This document shows positions 1 through 8,625 of a DNA stretch of 64,000 nucleotides, one piece after another; the stretch's first letter is position 1; every line of letters begins with the position of its first letter. The stretch lies in NCBI GenBank assembly GCA_021801795.1, contig JAJYXR010000025.1:23954-87953 (forward strand). Reading direction: 5' to 3'. The position numbers and the translations under genes were made by a program. Below the pieces are notes generated by a model. That model saw only the letters and a program-made list of their open reading frames with translations, made no database searches and was not told the origin of the DNA. Origin of the DNA: Actinomycetes bacterium. Its GTDB lineage: Bacteria; Actinomycetota; Acidimicrobiia; Acidimicrobiales; JAJYXR01.

Positions 1-1
1 G

Positions 2-34
2 CTCTATAAGAAGCCCTACGAGAACCATCCGTAG
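2..34 (+). CDS. rplM: 3' end of an upstream gene, probably ribosomal protein L13
   Basis: Only the last ten codons (LYKKPYENHP) and a TAG stop at 32-34 are inside the window. The tail is too short to identify by sequence. The call rests on context: rpsI follows 21 bp later, and rplM-rpsI is a near-universal bacterial pair encoding 50S L13 and 30S S9. Confidence 0.4.
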   Translation, partial: LYKKPYENHP

Positions 35-55
35 CATCACCCGAGGAGTCCAGCA

Positions 56-466
56 TTGTCGAAGAAGCCCAAGCTCCCAGCCCCCCTCTGCCAGACGACC
101 GGTCGCCGCAAGGCAGCAGTCGCGCGCGTGCGTTTCCGTCCGGGGCAGGGGTCGATCACCGTCAACCGCCATCCGATCGAGGGCTACTTCACCTCGGCCA
201 CCCACAGGATGCTCATCACCGAGCCGCTCAGGGTGACGGGTGCCGGGGAGGGCTACGACATCGACGCGACCATCGACGGTGGCGGCACCTCCGGCCAGGC
301 CGGCGCGTTGCGTCTCGGGATCGCCCGGGCACTGATCGAGCTGGACCCCGAGCTGCGACCCACCCTGAAGCGGGCCGGCCTGCTCACCCGTGACGCCAGG
401 GAGAAGGAGAGCAAGAAGTACGGCCTGAAGAAGGCTCGTAAGGCTCCCCAGTACTCGAAGCGGTAA
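56..466 (+). CDS. rpsI: 30S ribosomal protein S9
   Basis: S9 is a component of the 30S subunit whose basic C-terminal tail reaches the P-site tRNA. The 136-residue product has the S9 hallmarks: [12 protein letters not shown] near the N-terminus (about residues 14-25), the central [19 protein letters not shown] block, and the terminal basic tail with [17 protein letters not shown], ending in the conserved SKR. Length is normal for the family. I take the TTG at 56 as the start because a GAGGAG ribosome-binding sequence lies about 9 bp upstream and the S9 fold begins soon after. glmM follows after 6 bp, so the genes are probably co-transcribed. Confidence 0.96.
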   Translation: MSKKPKLPAPLCQTTGRRKAAVARVRFRPGQGSITVNRHPIEGYFTSATHRMLITEPLRVTGAGEGYDIDATIDGGGTSGQAGALRLGIARALIELDPELRPTLKRAGLLTRDAREKESKKYGLKKARKAPQYSKR

Positions 467-472
467 GACCTC

Positions 473-1825
473 GTGGAGGTCACCTGCTTCGGGACCGACG
501 GCATACGGGGGGTGGCGAACACCGAGCTCAGCGCAGACCTGGCACTGGCATTCGGTCGCGCCGTAGCCCGTGTCCTCCCCTCCGAGGTCTTCGTCATGGG
601 CCGGGACACCAGGCGATCTGGCTACATGCTCCAGTCGGCGGTAGCGGCCGGAATAGCGAGCGAGGGCTCGGACGTCCTCGACGCGGGGGTCATGCCGACG
701 CCGGGGGTGGCCTGGATGTCGGCAGAGCGGAACCTGCCCGCTGTGGTGGTGTCGGCCTCCCACAACCCCTTCTACGACAACGGGCTGAAGCTCTTCGCCG
801 CCGGCGGGTCCAAGGTCCCCGAAGACCTGGAGGCCGAGGTCGCCGGAGAGCTCCGCGCCCTCATGGACGCTGCCAGGACCTCTCGCCAGGCGCCCTCGGG
901 CCACGGCGTGGGGACGGTCATCCACGATCCATCGCTCCGGGAAGGCTACCTAGGGCACCTGCTCGGGGCCATCGAAGGCAGGAGCCTGGAGGGCCTCCAC
1001 CTCCTGCTCGACGCGGCCAACGGGGCGGCATCCTCTCTCGCCCCCCAGGTGTTCTCGATGGCGGGTGCCGAGGTGACGGCCATCGGCTGCGAACCGGACG
1101 GATCGAACATAAACGACGGCTGTGGATCGACTCACCCTGCGGCGTTGGCCAGAGAGGTGGTGGACCACGGGGCGGACCTCGGGCTGGCCTTCGACGGCGA
1201 TGCCGACAGGCTGGTGGCGGTGGACCACCGCGGTGCAGTCGCCACCGGTGACGAGCTGATGGTCATCTTCGCGTCCGATCTGGCCGAGCGTGACCAGCTC
1301 CCGGGCAGGGGGGTAGTGGTAACCGTGATGTCGAACCTCGGCCTCCACGTCGCGCTCGGAGACCTCGGCATATCGGTTCGCACCACCGGTGTGGGTGATC
1401 GGCAGGTAGCCGAGGCGCTCGACGCGGCTGGACTGGCCTTCGGCGGTGAGCAGTCCGGGCACCTCGTCTTCCGGCGGTGGGCCACCACAGGTGACGGCAT
1501 GCTGACCGGCCTGCTGCTAGCGGACCTGGTGAAGCGCTCGGGAAGGAAGCTGGCGGACCTGGTCGCGGCCTCCATGACCCGTGTGCCCCAGGTGCTGGTG
1601 AACATCGGGGTGGACTCCCCATCCCTCCTCGACAGCGCCGAGGTGGCCTCCGAGGTAGAGGCGCTGAGAGCAGAGCTCGGCGACTCCGGTCGGGTCCTGG
1701 TGCGTCCCAGCGGCACCGAGCCCCTGGTGCGGGTGATGGTGGAGGCCCTCGACGAGGACGTGGCCCGGGCTGCCGCAGAGCGCCTCTCTGCCGTGCTGGT
1801 GCGGGTAGCCGCCCAGTCGCCCTAG
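473..1825 (+). CDS. glmM: phosphoglucosamine mutase
   Basis: GlmM interconverts glucosamine-6-phosphate and glucosamine-1-phosphate on the way to UDP-GlcNAc for peptidoglycan. The 450-residue protein has the four alpha-D-phosphohexomutase domains: the N-terminal FGTDGIRG motif, the phosphoserine loop SASHNP (active Ser about residue 96), the metal-binding DGDADR loop (residues 241-246), the sugar-binding GEQSGH loop and the C-terminal phosphate-binding RPSGTEPLVRV. The start is GTG 473, six bp after rpsI. The gene is followed 9 bp later by glmS, which makes the substrate of this enzyme, so the pair forms a biosynthetic unit. Confidence 0.95.
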   Translation: MEVTCFGTDGIRGVANTELSADLALAFGRAVARVLPSEVFVMGRDTRRSGYMLQSAVAAGIASEGSDVLDAGVMPTPGVAWMSAERNLPAVVVSASHNPFYDNGLKLFAAGGSKVPEDLEAEVAGELRALMDAARTSRQAPSGHGVGTVIHDPSLREGYLGHLLGAIEGRSLEGLHLLLDAANGAASSLAPQVFSMAGAEVTAIGCEPDGSNINDGCGSTHPAALAREVVDHGADLGLAFDGDADRLVAVDHRGAVATGDELMVIFASDLAERDQLPGRGVVVTVMSNLGLHVALGDLGISVRTTGVGDRQVAEALDAAGLAFGGEQSGHLVFRRWATTGDGMLTGLLLADLVKRSGRKLADLVAASMTRVPQVLVNIGVDSPSLLDSAEVASEVEALRAELGDSGRVLVRPSGTEPLVRVMVEALDEDVARAAAERLSAVLVRVAAQSP

Positions 1826-1828
1826 CCT
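1823..1828 (+). promoter_or_regulatory. possible -10 element (TAGCCT) for a leaderless glmS transcript
   Basis: TAGCCT overlaps the glmM stop codon and lies 6 bp before the glmS ATG, the spacing expected if transcription starts at the start codon. Similar TAnnnT hexamers precede several other genes here. No convincing -35 is visible, so this is tentative. Confidence 0.25.
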
Positions 1829-1834
1829 GTTCAT

Positions 1835-3847
1835 ATGTGCGGCATCATCGGGGTGACAGGTGGAGAGGGCATCCTGGAGACACTGCTCGATTCGCTCGGC
1901 CGCCTCGAGTACAGAGGATACGACTCCGCAGGCATAGCCCTGGAGAGCCCCTGGCACCCCGATCCCGGCCGCACCAGCGGCGAAGCCACCGCTGGTGACG
2001 ACCGGGCTGACAGGCTCGGCGCGACCCTCTGGAGAGCCAGGGCAGCCGAGGGCACCGCATCGCTCCAGGCGCTGAAGAAGCTTGCCCAGGCTGCCCCGCT
2101 GGAGGCGCTGGCGGGCATCGGCCACACCCGTTGGGCCACCCACGGACGGCCCAGCGAGGTGAACGCGCATCCCCACCTGGACTGCACGGCCAGGGTCGCG
2201 GTCGTCCATAACGGCATCGTGGAGAACTGCCGCGAGCTGGCCGATCACCTGCTGGCCGAGGGCCACGAGCTCGCATCGGAGACCGACACCGAGGTGCTCG
2301 CGCACCTGGTGGAGGCCGAGCTGGCCCAGGCCCAGTCCACGTCCCAGGCCCAGTCCACGTCCCAGGCCCAGTCCACGTCCCAGGCCCAGGCCGAGGATGG
2401 GGGATTGCCGGCCGCGCCGGGCGTGCTGGCCGAAGCGCTGCGCAGGGTGCTGCCGAGGCTCGAGGGATCCTTCGCGCTGGCCGTGATGTGGTCGGGTGAG
2501 CCCGGCAGGATCGTCGCAGCTCGCCGGGTGTCCCCGCTCGTGGTGGGCACAGAGTCCACCGGCACCGGTCAGTCGCGGTCGCTCCTGGCATCGGACATCC
2601 CAGCCCTGCTCGGAAAGGCCGATCGGTTCTTCGTGGTAGGTGACGACGAGGTAGTGGAGCTCGCTGCAGGCTGCGTACGCGTGAGCGGGGCTGGAGGCGA
2701 GAGGATCGATCCCTCGGAGCTGGAGGTGAACTGGGATCTCGAGGCAGCCCAGAAGGGCGGTTTCGACGACTTCATGAGCAAGGAGATGCACGAGCAGCCA
2801 CAGGCGATCGCGGACACGCTGCTCGGCAGGGTGCTCGGCGACGGGACGCTCACCCTGGACGAGGTGCGGATAAGCGACGAGGAGCTGAGACAGGTAGACA
2901 AGGTCTTCGTGGTCGCCTGCGGATCGAGCTACCACGCGGGGCTGGTCGCGAAGTACGCGATAGAGCACTGGGCCCGCCTGCCGGTGGAGATCGACATCGC
3001 CTCGGAGTTCCGCTACCGGGACCCGGTGCTGGATCAGAGCACCCTCGTGGTGGGTGTCAGCCAGTCGGGGGAGACCCTCGACACGCTCCAGGCCGTCCTG
3101 GCCGCGCGGCGCTCGGGTGCGAAGGTGCTGGCCGTCTCGAACGTGGTGGACTCCTCCATGGCACGCCAGGCCGACGGGGTGCTCTACACCAGGGCTGGGC
3201 CGGAGGTGGGCGTGGCGGCAACGAAGACCTACCTGGCCCAGCTGGTGGCCCTCCAGGTTCTCGCGCTGTACCTCGCCCAGCTGAGGGGGATCCTCTACCC
3301 GGCCGAGACCGACCGCCTGCTCGGCGAGCTGGCCGAGCTGCCCGGCCTGGTGCAGGTCGCCCTCGACCGCTCGGACGCCGTTGCCAGGGTCGCCGCTCGC
3401 TACGAGGGCACGAAGGACTTCTTCTTCCTCGGCAGGCACGTCGGCTTTCCCGTGGCCCTGGAGGGTGCCCTGAAGCTGAAGGAGATCTCCTACCTGAGAG
3501 CTGAGGCATATCCTGCAGGGGAGCTCAAGCACGGGCCGATAGCCCTCATAGAGCCCGGGACGTTGGTGGTGGGCGTGGCCACCAGGACGCGCCTGTGGGA
3601 GAAGATGATGGCGAACGTGGCAGAGGTGAAGAGCAGGGGCGCCACCGTGGTCCTGGTGGCCAACGACGGCGACGAACGCAGCGCAGCCGAGGCCGACGAG
3701 GTGCTCTGGGTGCCACGCACCCATCCCCTGCTCGCACCGGTCATCGACGTGGTGCCCCTCCAGCTCTTCGCATACCACCTGGCCAGACTGCACGGTCACG
3801 ACGTGGATCGTCCCCGTAACCTCGCGAAGACGGTGACGGTCGAGTGA
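1835..3847 (+). CDS. glmS: glutamine--fructose-6-phosphate aminotransferase (isomerizing)
   Basis: GlmS makes glucosamine-6-phosphate from fructose-6-phosphate and glutamine, the committed step of amino-sugar synthesis. The N-terminal nucleophile follows the initiator Met (MCGIIGV, Cys2), followed by the glutaminase domain (GHTRWATHG, VVHNGIVEN) and two SIS isomerase domains (VACGSSYHAG; later SQSGETLDTL). The C-terminus has LAKTVTVE, typical of the family. At 670 residues it is about 60 longer than usual; part of the excess is an in-frame repeat tract in the glutaminase domain (residues about 164-185, AQSTSQ three times) and another part a loop after SAGIALE. Both look like surface insertions. 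acpS starts inside its last codons. Confidence 0.95.
   Translation: MCGIIGVTGGEGILETLLDSLGRLEYRGYDSAGIALESPWHPDPGRTSGEATAGDDRADRLGATLWRARAAEGTASLQALKKLAQAAPLEALAGIGHTRWATHGRPSEVNAHPHLDCTARVAVVHNGIVENCRELADHLLAEGHELASETDTEVLAHLVEAELAQAQSTSQAQSTSQAQSTSQAQAEDGGLPAAPGVLAEALRRVLPRLEGSFALAVMWSGEPGRIVAARRVSPLVVGTESTGTGQSRSLLASDIPALLGKADRFFVVGDDEVVELAAGCVRVSGAGGERIDPSELEVNWDLEAAQKGGFDDFMSKEMHEQPQAIADTLLGRVLGDGTLTLDEVRISDEELRQVDKVFVVACGSSYHAGLVAKYAIEHWARLPVEIDIASEFRYRDPVLDQSTLVVGVSQSGETLDTLQAVLAARRSGAKVLAVSNVVDSSMARQADGVLYTRAGPEVGVAATKTYLAQLVALQVLALYLAQLRGILYPAETDRLLGELAELPGLVQVALDRSDAVARVAARYEGTKDFFFLGRHVGFPVALEGALKLKEISYLRAEAYPAGELKHGPIALIEPGTLVVGVATRTRLWEKMMANVAEVKSRGATVVLVANDGDERSAAEADEVLWVPRTHPLLAPVIDVVPLQLFAYHLARLHGHDVDRPRNLAKTVTVE
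2324..2389 (+). repeat. 18-bp in-frame tandem repeat inside glmS
   Basis: Three perfect copies of an 18-bp unit encoding AQSTSQ (2330-2383), flanked by GCCCAG half-units on both sides. The unit is a multiple of 3, so copy-number change would keep glmS in frame. The tract sits in the glutaminase domain and has no counterpart in ordinary GlmS proteins. Confidence 0.9.
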
Positions 3848-4242
3848 GCAGATGTGACTGCACCGTGGCTGGGGTCGGCATCGACGTGGTGGATCTCGAG
3901 CGGTTCCGTACCCTGCTCAGTCGCCGGAGCGCGGCGCCCCGACGGCTCTTCACCGAGGCCGAGCAGGCCTATGCCAGCTCCAGCAGCGATCCCGCTAAGC
4001 GCCTCGCAGCGCGGTTCGCAGCGAAGGAGGCCACCATGAAGGCACTCGGCGTGGGGATCGGAGCGGTTCGCTTCCGGGACATGGAGGTGCTCGGCGACGG
4101 GGGGCGACCCACGCTCCAGCTCGCTGGCCGCGCGGCGCGGCTCGCGGAGGAGATGGGCATCACCTGCTGGCACATCTCCCTCAGTCACTCGGACCTGGTG
4201 GCGGTGGCCAGCGTGCTCGCAGCGAGTGGGCCAGGGGCTTAG
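3844..4242 (+). CDS. acpS: holo-[acyl-carrier-protein] synthase
   Basis: AcpS transfers 4'-phosphopantetheine from CoA to the serine of acyl carrier protein. The 132-residue protein shows the two magnesium/CoA motifs: GIDVVDLERF near residues 12-21 (catalytic Asp) and RFAAKEATMKALGVG in the middle (catalytic Glu and Lys). Size matches the family (about 120-130). The GTG start at 3844 overlaps the glmS stop in a GTGA junction, so translation is probably coupled. The neighbouring nnr gene starts immediately after the stop; acpS-nnr-alr is a recurrent actinobacterial order. Confidence 0.93.
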   Translation: MSRCDCTVAGVGIDVVDLERFRTLLSRRSAAPRRLFTEAEQAYASSSSDPAKRLAARFAAKEATMKALGVGIGAVRFRDMEVLGDGGRPTLQLAGRAARLAEEMGITCWHISLSHSDLVAVASVLAASGPGA

Positions 4243-5712
4243 ATGATCCCCATCGTGACATCCGCTGAGATGCGCGCCATCGACGCCGAGGCGCTGAGGC
4301 GCACCAGCGAGAGCACCCTCGTGGCCAGGGCCGGTACCGCGGTGGGCCACCAGGCGATTCGGATGATGGGCGGCGCCTACGGCCGCAGGGTGTTCGTCCT
4401 GGCCGGGAAGGGGAACAACGGTGCCGACGGGCGCTGCGCAGCCCGCCTGCTCGCTGCCAGGGGCGCGAAGGTGAGGGTGGTCCCTCCCGACGAAGCTCCC
4501 CTGCGCATAGAGCGGCCGGTGGACCTGGTCGTCGATGCCGCGTATGGCACCGGCTTCCACGGTGAGCTCCATGCCCCGGCCGTCGACCCCGGCATCCCGG
4601 TGCTGGCGGTGGACATACCATCTGGCGTCTCCGCAGACACCGGCGAGGCTCTGGGCGAGCCGCTCGCGGCCGATCGGACGGTGACCTTCGGCGCGCTCAA
4701 ACCCGGCCTCGTCCAGTGGCATGGCCGGCGGCTGGCTGGCAGCATCGTGCTGGCGGGGATCGGGCTCGACGTCTCGCGTGCCCGCATGGGTCTGGTCGAG
4801 GATTCCGACGTGGTCTCACGGCTAGCCGAGCGGCCGCTGGATGCCCACAAGTGGTCATCGGCGGTTCTCGTGGTAGCCGGTTCCCCGGGGATGCTCGGTG
4901 CTGCCCGCTTCGCGGCCTCGGGTGCCTCGCGCGCAGGCGCTGGCATGGTCCGCCTGGGTGTGCCAGGGTGCCCACCTGGAGACCTGCCCGCTGGCGAGGC
5001 GGTGGGCGAGCACCTGGCTGGCGAGGGCTGGGCACCGCGGGTCCTGGAGATATCCCGCAGATGTAGGTCCATAGTGATCGGCCCCGGCCTCGGGCGCTCG
5101 GAGGACCTGGCGGCCCAGCTCCGGGAGCTGATCGCGGGCGCCCAGGTCCCGGTGGTGGTCGACGCCGACGGCCTGGCGGCCCTCGGCAGCGGGGCCTGCC
5201 TGGCTCAGACGGTCAGCTCCTGCCCTTCCGGCAGGGTGCTGCTCACCCCCCATGACGGGGAGTACGAACGTCTCGCAGGTCATCCGCCTGGCCCCGACCG
5301 GATCGCCGCGGCCGTGGAGCTGGCCGGTGCTTCCGGCGCCACCGTCCTGCTGAAGGGTCCCACGACGGTGGTGGCATCCCCCCAGGGGCAGGTCATGGTG
5401 GTGACTGCAGGCTCGCCCCGGCTGGCCACCGCCGGCACCGGCGACGTGCTGTCGGGGATGATCGGAGCCTTCCTGGCCCGCTCCGTAGAGCCTCCGCTCG
5501 GAGCCGCCGCACTCGCCGCCCACGTCCACGCCCGGGCGGCGGGCCTCGGTATGGCCGAAGGCCTGCTCGCCCACGACCTGCCTGAGCTGGTGGCATCCTG
5601 GCTCTCGGCGGTACGCGAGGGATCTCCCGCTGGCGAAACCGGCGCCGCCGGCGTCGCGGGTTTCGCGGGGCTGCCTGTCCCAGGCGGGCAGAGCGGCGAG
5701 TGGGGGCGATGA
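4243..5712 (+). CDS. nnr: bifunctional NAD(P)H-hydrate epimerase / ADP-dependent NAD(P)H-hydrate dehydratase
   Basis: This enzyme repairs hydrated NADH/NADPH: an N-terminal epimerase interconverts R and S hydrates and a C-terminal kinase-like dehydratase restores the cofactor using ADP or ATP. In the 489-residue protein the YjeF-N half carries GKGNNGADGRCAARLL (about residues 53-68) and VVDAAYGTGF; the C-terminal half carries VVAGSPGMLGAA, VIGPGLGRS, LLTPHDGEY and the catalytic TAGTGDVLSGMIGAF. Both halves look complete. ATG 4243 directly follows the acpS stop, and its own stop overlaps alr by ATGA. A short Gly/Ala-rich tail follows the last domain. Confidence 0.93.
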   Translation: MIPIVTSAEMRAIDAEALRRTSESTLVARAGTAVGHQAIRMMGGAYGRRVFVLAGKGNNGADGRCAARLLAARGAKVRVVPPDEAPLRIERPVDLVVDAAYGTGFHGELHAPAVDPGIPVLAVDIPSGVSADTGEALGEPLAADRTVTFGALKPGLVQWHGRRLAGSIVLAGIGLDVSRARMGLVEDSDVVSRLAERPLDAHKWSSAVLVVAGSPGMLGAARFAASGASRAGAGMVRLGVPGCPPGDLPAGEAVGEHLAGEGWAPRVLEISRRCRSIVIGPGLGRSEDLAAQLRELIAGAQVPVVVDADGLAALGSGACLAQTVSSCPSGRVLLTPHDGEYERLAGHPPGPDRIAAAVELAGASGATVLLKGPTTVVASPQGQVMVVTAGSPRLATAGTGDVLSGMIGAFLARSVEPPLGAAALAAHVHARAAGLGMAEGLLAHDLPELVASWLSAVREGSPAGETGAAGVAGFAGLPVPGGQSGEWGR

Positions 5713-6926
5713 CCGGCGTGGTGTCGGGGCGCGGTTGTAGTTCCAGGCCGGCCTGGGCCGAGGTCGACCTCGCCGCCCTCAGGAGGAACGTGGCGGCTCT
5801 GGCGGCCTTCGTCTCCCCGGCTCTGGTCTGTGCGGTGGTGAAGGCCGACGCCTATGGACACGGAGCAGTCGCGGTGGCCCGCGAGGCGCTGGATGCAGGA
5901 GCGTCGTGGCTGGCGGTGGCTCTGGTGGAAGAAGGGGTGGAGCTGCGCGAGGCCGGCATAGAGGCTCCAGTCCTGCTCCTGTCCGAGCCACCCCCCGGGG
6001 CAATGGAGGAGGCAGTCGCACGGCGGATAACCCCCAGCATCTACTCGGCCGAAGGTCTCTCCTCTGTCGCAGCCCTCGCACGCCATCTGGACCGGAGAGT
6101 CGGCATCCACCTGAAGGTGGACACCGGAATGCACCGGGTCGGTTCCGACCCTCTAGAGGTCCCGGCCCTGGCTCGCTCGGCACGAGACGCGCCTGGTGTG
6201 TACATAGAGGGGCTCTGGACGCATCTAGCGGTCGCCGACGGTGCCTCGAGGCAGGACAGGGAGTTCACCCAGGTCCAGCTCTCTGCCCTGGCCGGGACGC
6301 TCTCTGCGCTCAGAGCCGAGGGCATCGACCCGCCGCTCGTCCACGCGGCCAACTCTGCGGGTGCAATAGCCCACAGGGGCTCGCGCCTCGGGATGGTCCG
6401 CTGCGGCATCGCTCTCTACGGCGCCCTCGAGCCCCTGGGTGGCTGCGACGAGCCTGGCGCGATGGCACTCCAGGAATCACTCCAGCCGGTCATGTCCCTT
6501 CGCGCCAGGGTATCCGCGCTACGTGAGCTGCCTCGTGGTGCTCGCCCCTCGTACGGGCGGCTCCGTCCCCTGGAGCAGGACTCGGTGGTCGCCACCGTCC
6601 CCCTCGGCTATGCCGACGGGGTGCCGCGGCGCTGGTTCTCTAACGGCGGTACGGTACTGGTCGGGGGGGAGCACAGGCCCCTGGCAGGCATGGTGACGAT
6701 GGACCAGATCGTCGTCGACTGCGGACCGGGGTCGAAGGTTCGCGCGGGTGACGAGGTGGTTCTCATAGGCAGGCAGGGAGTCGCAGAGCTGAACGTGCTC
6801 GACTGGGCCTCGAGGCTGGGGACCATCAGCTACGAGGTGCTCTGCGGCATAGGGCCCCGGGTGCCCCGGGTGTTCCTGAACGGATCCAGGGAGGACAGGC
6901 ATGAAGGACAGGACGAAGAGGTTTAG
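5709..6926 (+). CDS. alr: alanine racemase
   Basis: Alr is the PLP enzyme that makes D-alanine for peptidoglycan. VVKADAYGHG carries the PLP-binding lysine (about Lys45 from this start); the C-terminal beta domain has RPSYGR with the catalytic-tyrosine region, VPLGYADGVPRR, VTMDQIVVD and GTISYEVLCGIGPRVPR. Length (405 residues) is slightly above the usual 370-380 because of a short N-terminal extension and a C-terminal acidic tail. I chose ATG 5709 because it overlaps the nnr stop as ATGA; GTG 5700 is an alternative three codons upstream. The 3' end overlaps the next gene by 26 bp. Confidence 0.95.
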   Translation: MTGVVSGRGCSSRPAWAEVDLAALRRNVAALAAFVSPALVCAVVKADAYGHGAVAVAREALDAGASWLAVALVEEGVELREAGIEAPVLLLSEPPPGAMEEAVARRITPSIYSAEGLSSVAALARHLDRRVGIHLKVDTGMHRVGSDPLEVPALARSARDAPGVYIEGLWTHLAVADGASRQDREFTQVQLSALAGTLSALRAEGIDPPLVHAANSAGAIAHRGSRLGMVRCGIALYGALEPLGGCDEPGAMALQESLQPVMSLRARVSALRELPRGARPSYGRLRPLEQDSVVATVPLGYADGVPRRWFSNGGTVLVGGEHRPLAGMVTMDQIVVDCGPGSKVRAGDEVVLIGRQGVAELNVLDWASRLGTISYEVLCGIGPRVPRVFLNGSREDRHEGQDEEV

Positions 6927-8004
6927 GGGCGGTTCATCTCGCAGGGGCACTGCCAGCCCCGGCCGCAGCTCTGCACGGCGGCACCGGGGGCGCGTCGCTG
7001 CCGCCGGTACCTCCGCGGTGGTCCTCGGGGCCCTGGCCATCGAGCACAGGCTCGCGGCAGCCGCGGTGGCCAGCGAGGCCGACATGGAGGCGGCCGGCCT
7101 GGTGCTGCCCGACGATCTGGTCCACCACGATGTCCACACCGACGACGGGGGCATGATCCATGTCGTGGAGCGGGGCGAGGGACCTGCCATCATCCTGCTC
7201 CACGGGGTGACGCTCACACATGAGACCTGGGTTCACCAGCTGCGCCACCTGGCCGACTCCTACCGCGTGCTGGCGCTCGACCAGCGAGGGCATGGCCGGT
7301 CTGTGCCCGGCAGCGACTTCTTCGACGCCCCGGCCAGGTGGCCCTCGGGTCCCGGTGCTCGCGCCATGAAGAGGATGGCCGCAGACGTCGTGTCGGTCAT
7401 GGACGCGCTGGAGGTGGATCGGGCTCTACTGGTCGGCCACTCCATGGGTGGCATGGTCACCCTGCAGCTCCTCCACGACGCCCCGGACGAGGTCGGCAAG
7501 CGGATAGCCGGGATGGCCCTGGTCGCCACCACGGCAGGACCGTTCCTCGGGGTGCCGGGGTTCGCCAGGGCACTGGAGGCGACCACACCGCTTACCAGGC
7601 ATTCCCTGGAGGCTCTGGACCGGCGCTCGATGAGGCTCCTGCCCACTCGGGACCTCGCCTACTGGTCCACCAGGCTGGCTTTCGGGGCAGACGCCCCTGC
7701 GGTGCAGGTCCGGTTCGCTGAGAAGATGATCAACTCTATGTCACCCGGGGTGATGGCACGCCTCCTCGGGGACGTGGCTGGGTTCGACCTCTCCTCTGGC
7801 CTGGCGTCCATAGAGCAGCCCGCCAGTGTCGTGGTGGGCACCCACGATCGCCTCACCCCGCCCTGGCACGCGCGCAGGCTGGTCCGCACACTTCCAGACG
7901 CCCAGCTCTTCGAGCAGATGAGGTGCGGTCACATGGTCATGCTGGAGCGACCCGGCGAGCTGAACCGCATCCTCGGCGAGACAGCTGCGAAGGTTCTCAC
8001 CTGA
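6901..8004 (+). CDS. alpha/beta hydrolase with N-terminal membrane-anchor-like segment
   Basis: An alpha/beta-hydrolase-fold protein of 367 residues; substrate unknown. Visible elements are the oxyanion HGVTLTHETW strand-turn, LALDQRGHGRS, the nucleophile elbow GHSMGGM, a TPPWHARRLV region where the acid is expected, and the terminal catalytic-His region RCGHMVMLERP. The first 50 residues are strongly basic (KDRTKRFRGGSSRR) and lead into a short hydrophobic Ala/Val/Leu stretch, suggesting a membrane anchor or export signal. It overlaps alr by 26 bp, so it is translated from the same mRNA. A hydrolase between alr and tsaE is also seen in streptomycete-type clusters. Confidence 0.85.
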   Translation: MKDRTKRFRGGSSRRGTASPGRSSARRHRGRVAAAGTSAVVLGALAIEHRLAAAAVASEADMEAAGLVLPDDLVHHDVHTDDGGMIHVVERGEGPAIILLHGVTLTHETWVHQLRHLADSYRVLALDQRGHGRSVPGSDFFDAPARWPSGPGARAMKRMAADVVSVMDALEVDRALLVGHSMGGMVTLQLLHDAPDEVGKRIAGMALVATTAGPFLGVPGFARALEATTPLTRHSLEALDRRSMRLLPTRDLAYWSTRLAFGADAPAVQVRFAEKMINSMSPGVMARLLGDVAGFDLSSGLASIEQPASVVVGTHDRLTPPWHARRLVRTLPDAQLFEQMRCGHMVMLERPGELNRILGETAAKVLT

Positions 8005-8044
8005 GCCTCGTCCAGGTCACCTGAGCCTGGCCCTGCGCGGCCGA

Positions 8045-8052
8045 TATACGAT
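8045..8052 (+). promoter_or_regulatory. probable -10 element for a leaderless uracil-DNA glycosylase transcript
   Basis: TATACGAT ends 6 bp before the GTG start at 8059, so transcription would begin at or next to the start codon. No purine-rich ribosome-binding site is present. Just upstream, two near-identical copies of a CACCTGAGCCT block lie about 20 bp apart (around 7998-8030); their meaning is unknown. Confidence 0.4.
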
Positions 8053-8058
8053 CATCCC

Positions 8059-8625
8059 GTGCGAGCGCTGGAGGAGCTTCGGTCTGAGGCCCTCGGCTGC
8101 ACGCGTTGCGCTCTGGCCGCACAGCGCACCCAGGTGGTGTTCGGAACCGGCGACCCCAGCGCTGACCTGATGCTCGTCGGCGAGGGGCCGGGCCGCGACG
8201 AGGATCTGGCAGGTGAGCCCTTCGTCGGGCGGTCAGGGAAGCTGCTAGAGACACTGGTAGCCCAGGAGATCGGGCTCGCGCGTTCCTCCTGCTACATCGC
8301 GAACGTCGTCAAGTGCCGTCCGCCATCGAACCGGGACCCCCTTCCAGAGGAGGTGGAAGCCTGCCGTCCCTTCCTGGAGGCCCAGATCGAGCTGGTGGCA
8401 CCGCGGGTCGTGGTCACCCTCGGGAACTTCGCCTCCCGCCTCCTGCTGGGCACCACCGAGGGGATAACCAGGTTGAGGGGCCGCTCCTACCAGCTCCCGA
8501 ACCTCGGTGTGCACCTGGTCCCCACCTACCACCCAGCGGCCGCCCTCAGGGCCGGTGCCACGGTGCTCGCCGGCATGAGGGCTGACCTCGTAAGGGCCAA
8601 GATGCTCCTCGACGGAGCCTCCTAG
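8059..8625 (+). CDS. uracil-DNA glycosylase, family 4 ([4Fe-4S])
   Basis: Family 4 UDGs excise uracil from DNA and start base-excision repair. The four cluster cysteines are present at the expected places, Cys14 and Cys17 (CTRC), Cys86 (VKCRPP) and Cys102 (EACRPF). The uracil-binding motif A appears as GEGPGRDEDLAGEPFVGRSG and the C-terminal motif as PTYHPAAALR. At 188 residues the protein has family-typical size. The GTG start lies just after a -10-like sequence. Its stop overlaps the tsaE start (TAGTG), so it is coupled to the t6A genes although its function is unrelated. Confidence 0.93.
   Translation: MRALEELRSEALGCTRCALAAQRTQVVFGTGDPSADLMLVGEGPGRDEDLAGEPFVGRSGKLLETLVAQEIGLARSSCYIANVVKCRPPSNRDPLPEEVEACRPFLEAQIELVAPRVVVTLGNFASRLLLGTTEGITRLRGRSYQLPNLGVHLVPTYHPAAALRAGATVLAGMRADLVRAKMLLDGAS

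Noticed and set aside
1517..3799. A 760-codon open frame on the minus strand
   Set aside because: It is exactly antisense to glmS and the end of glmM, both unmistakable; its product is His/Gln/Leu/Gly-rich without motifs. High GC content produces such antisense frames.
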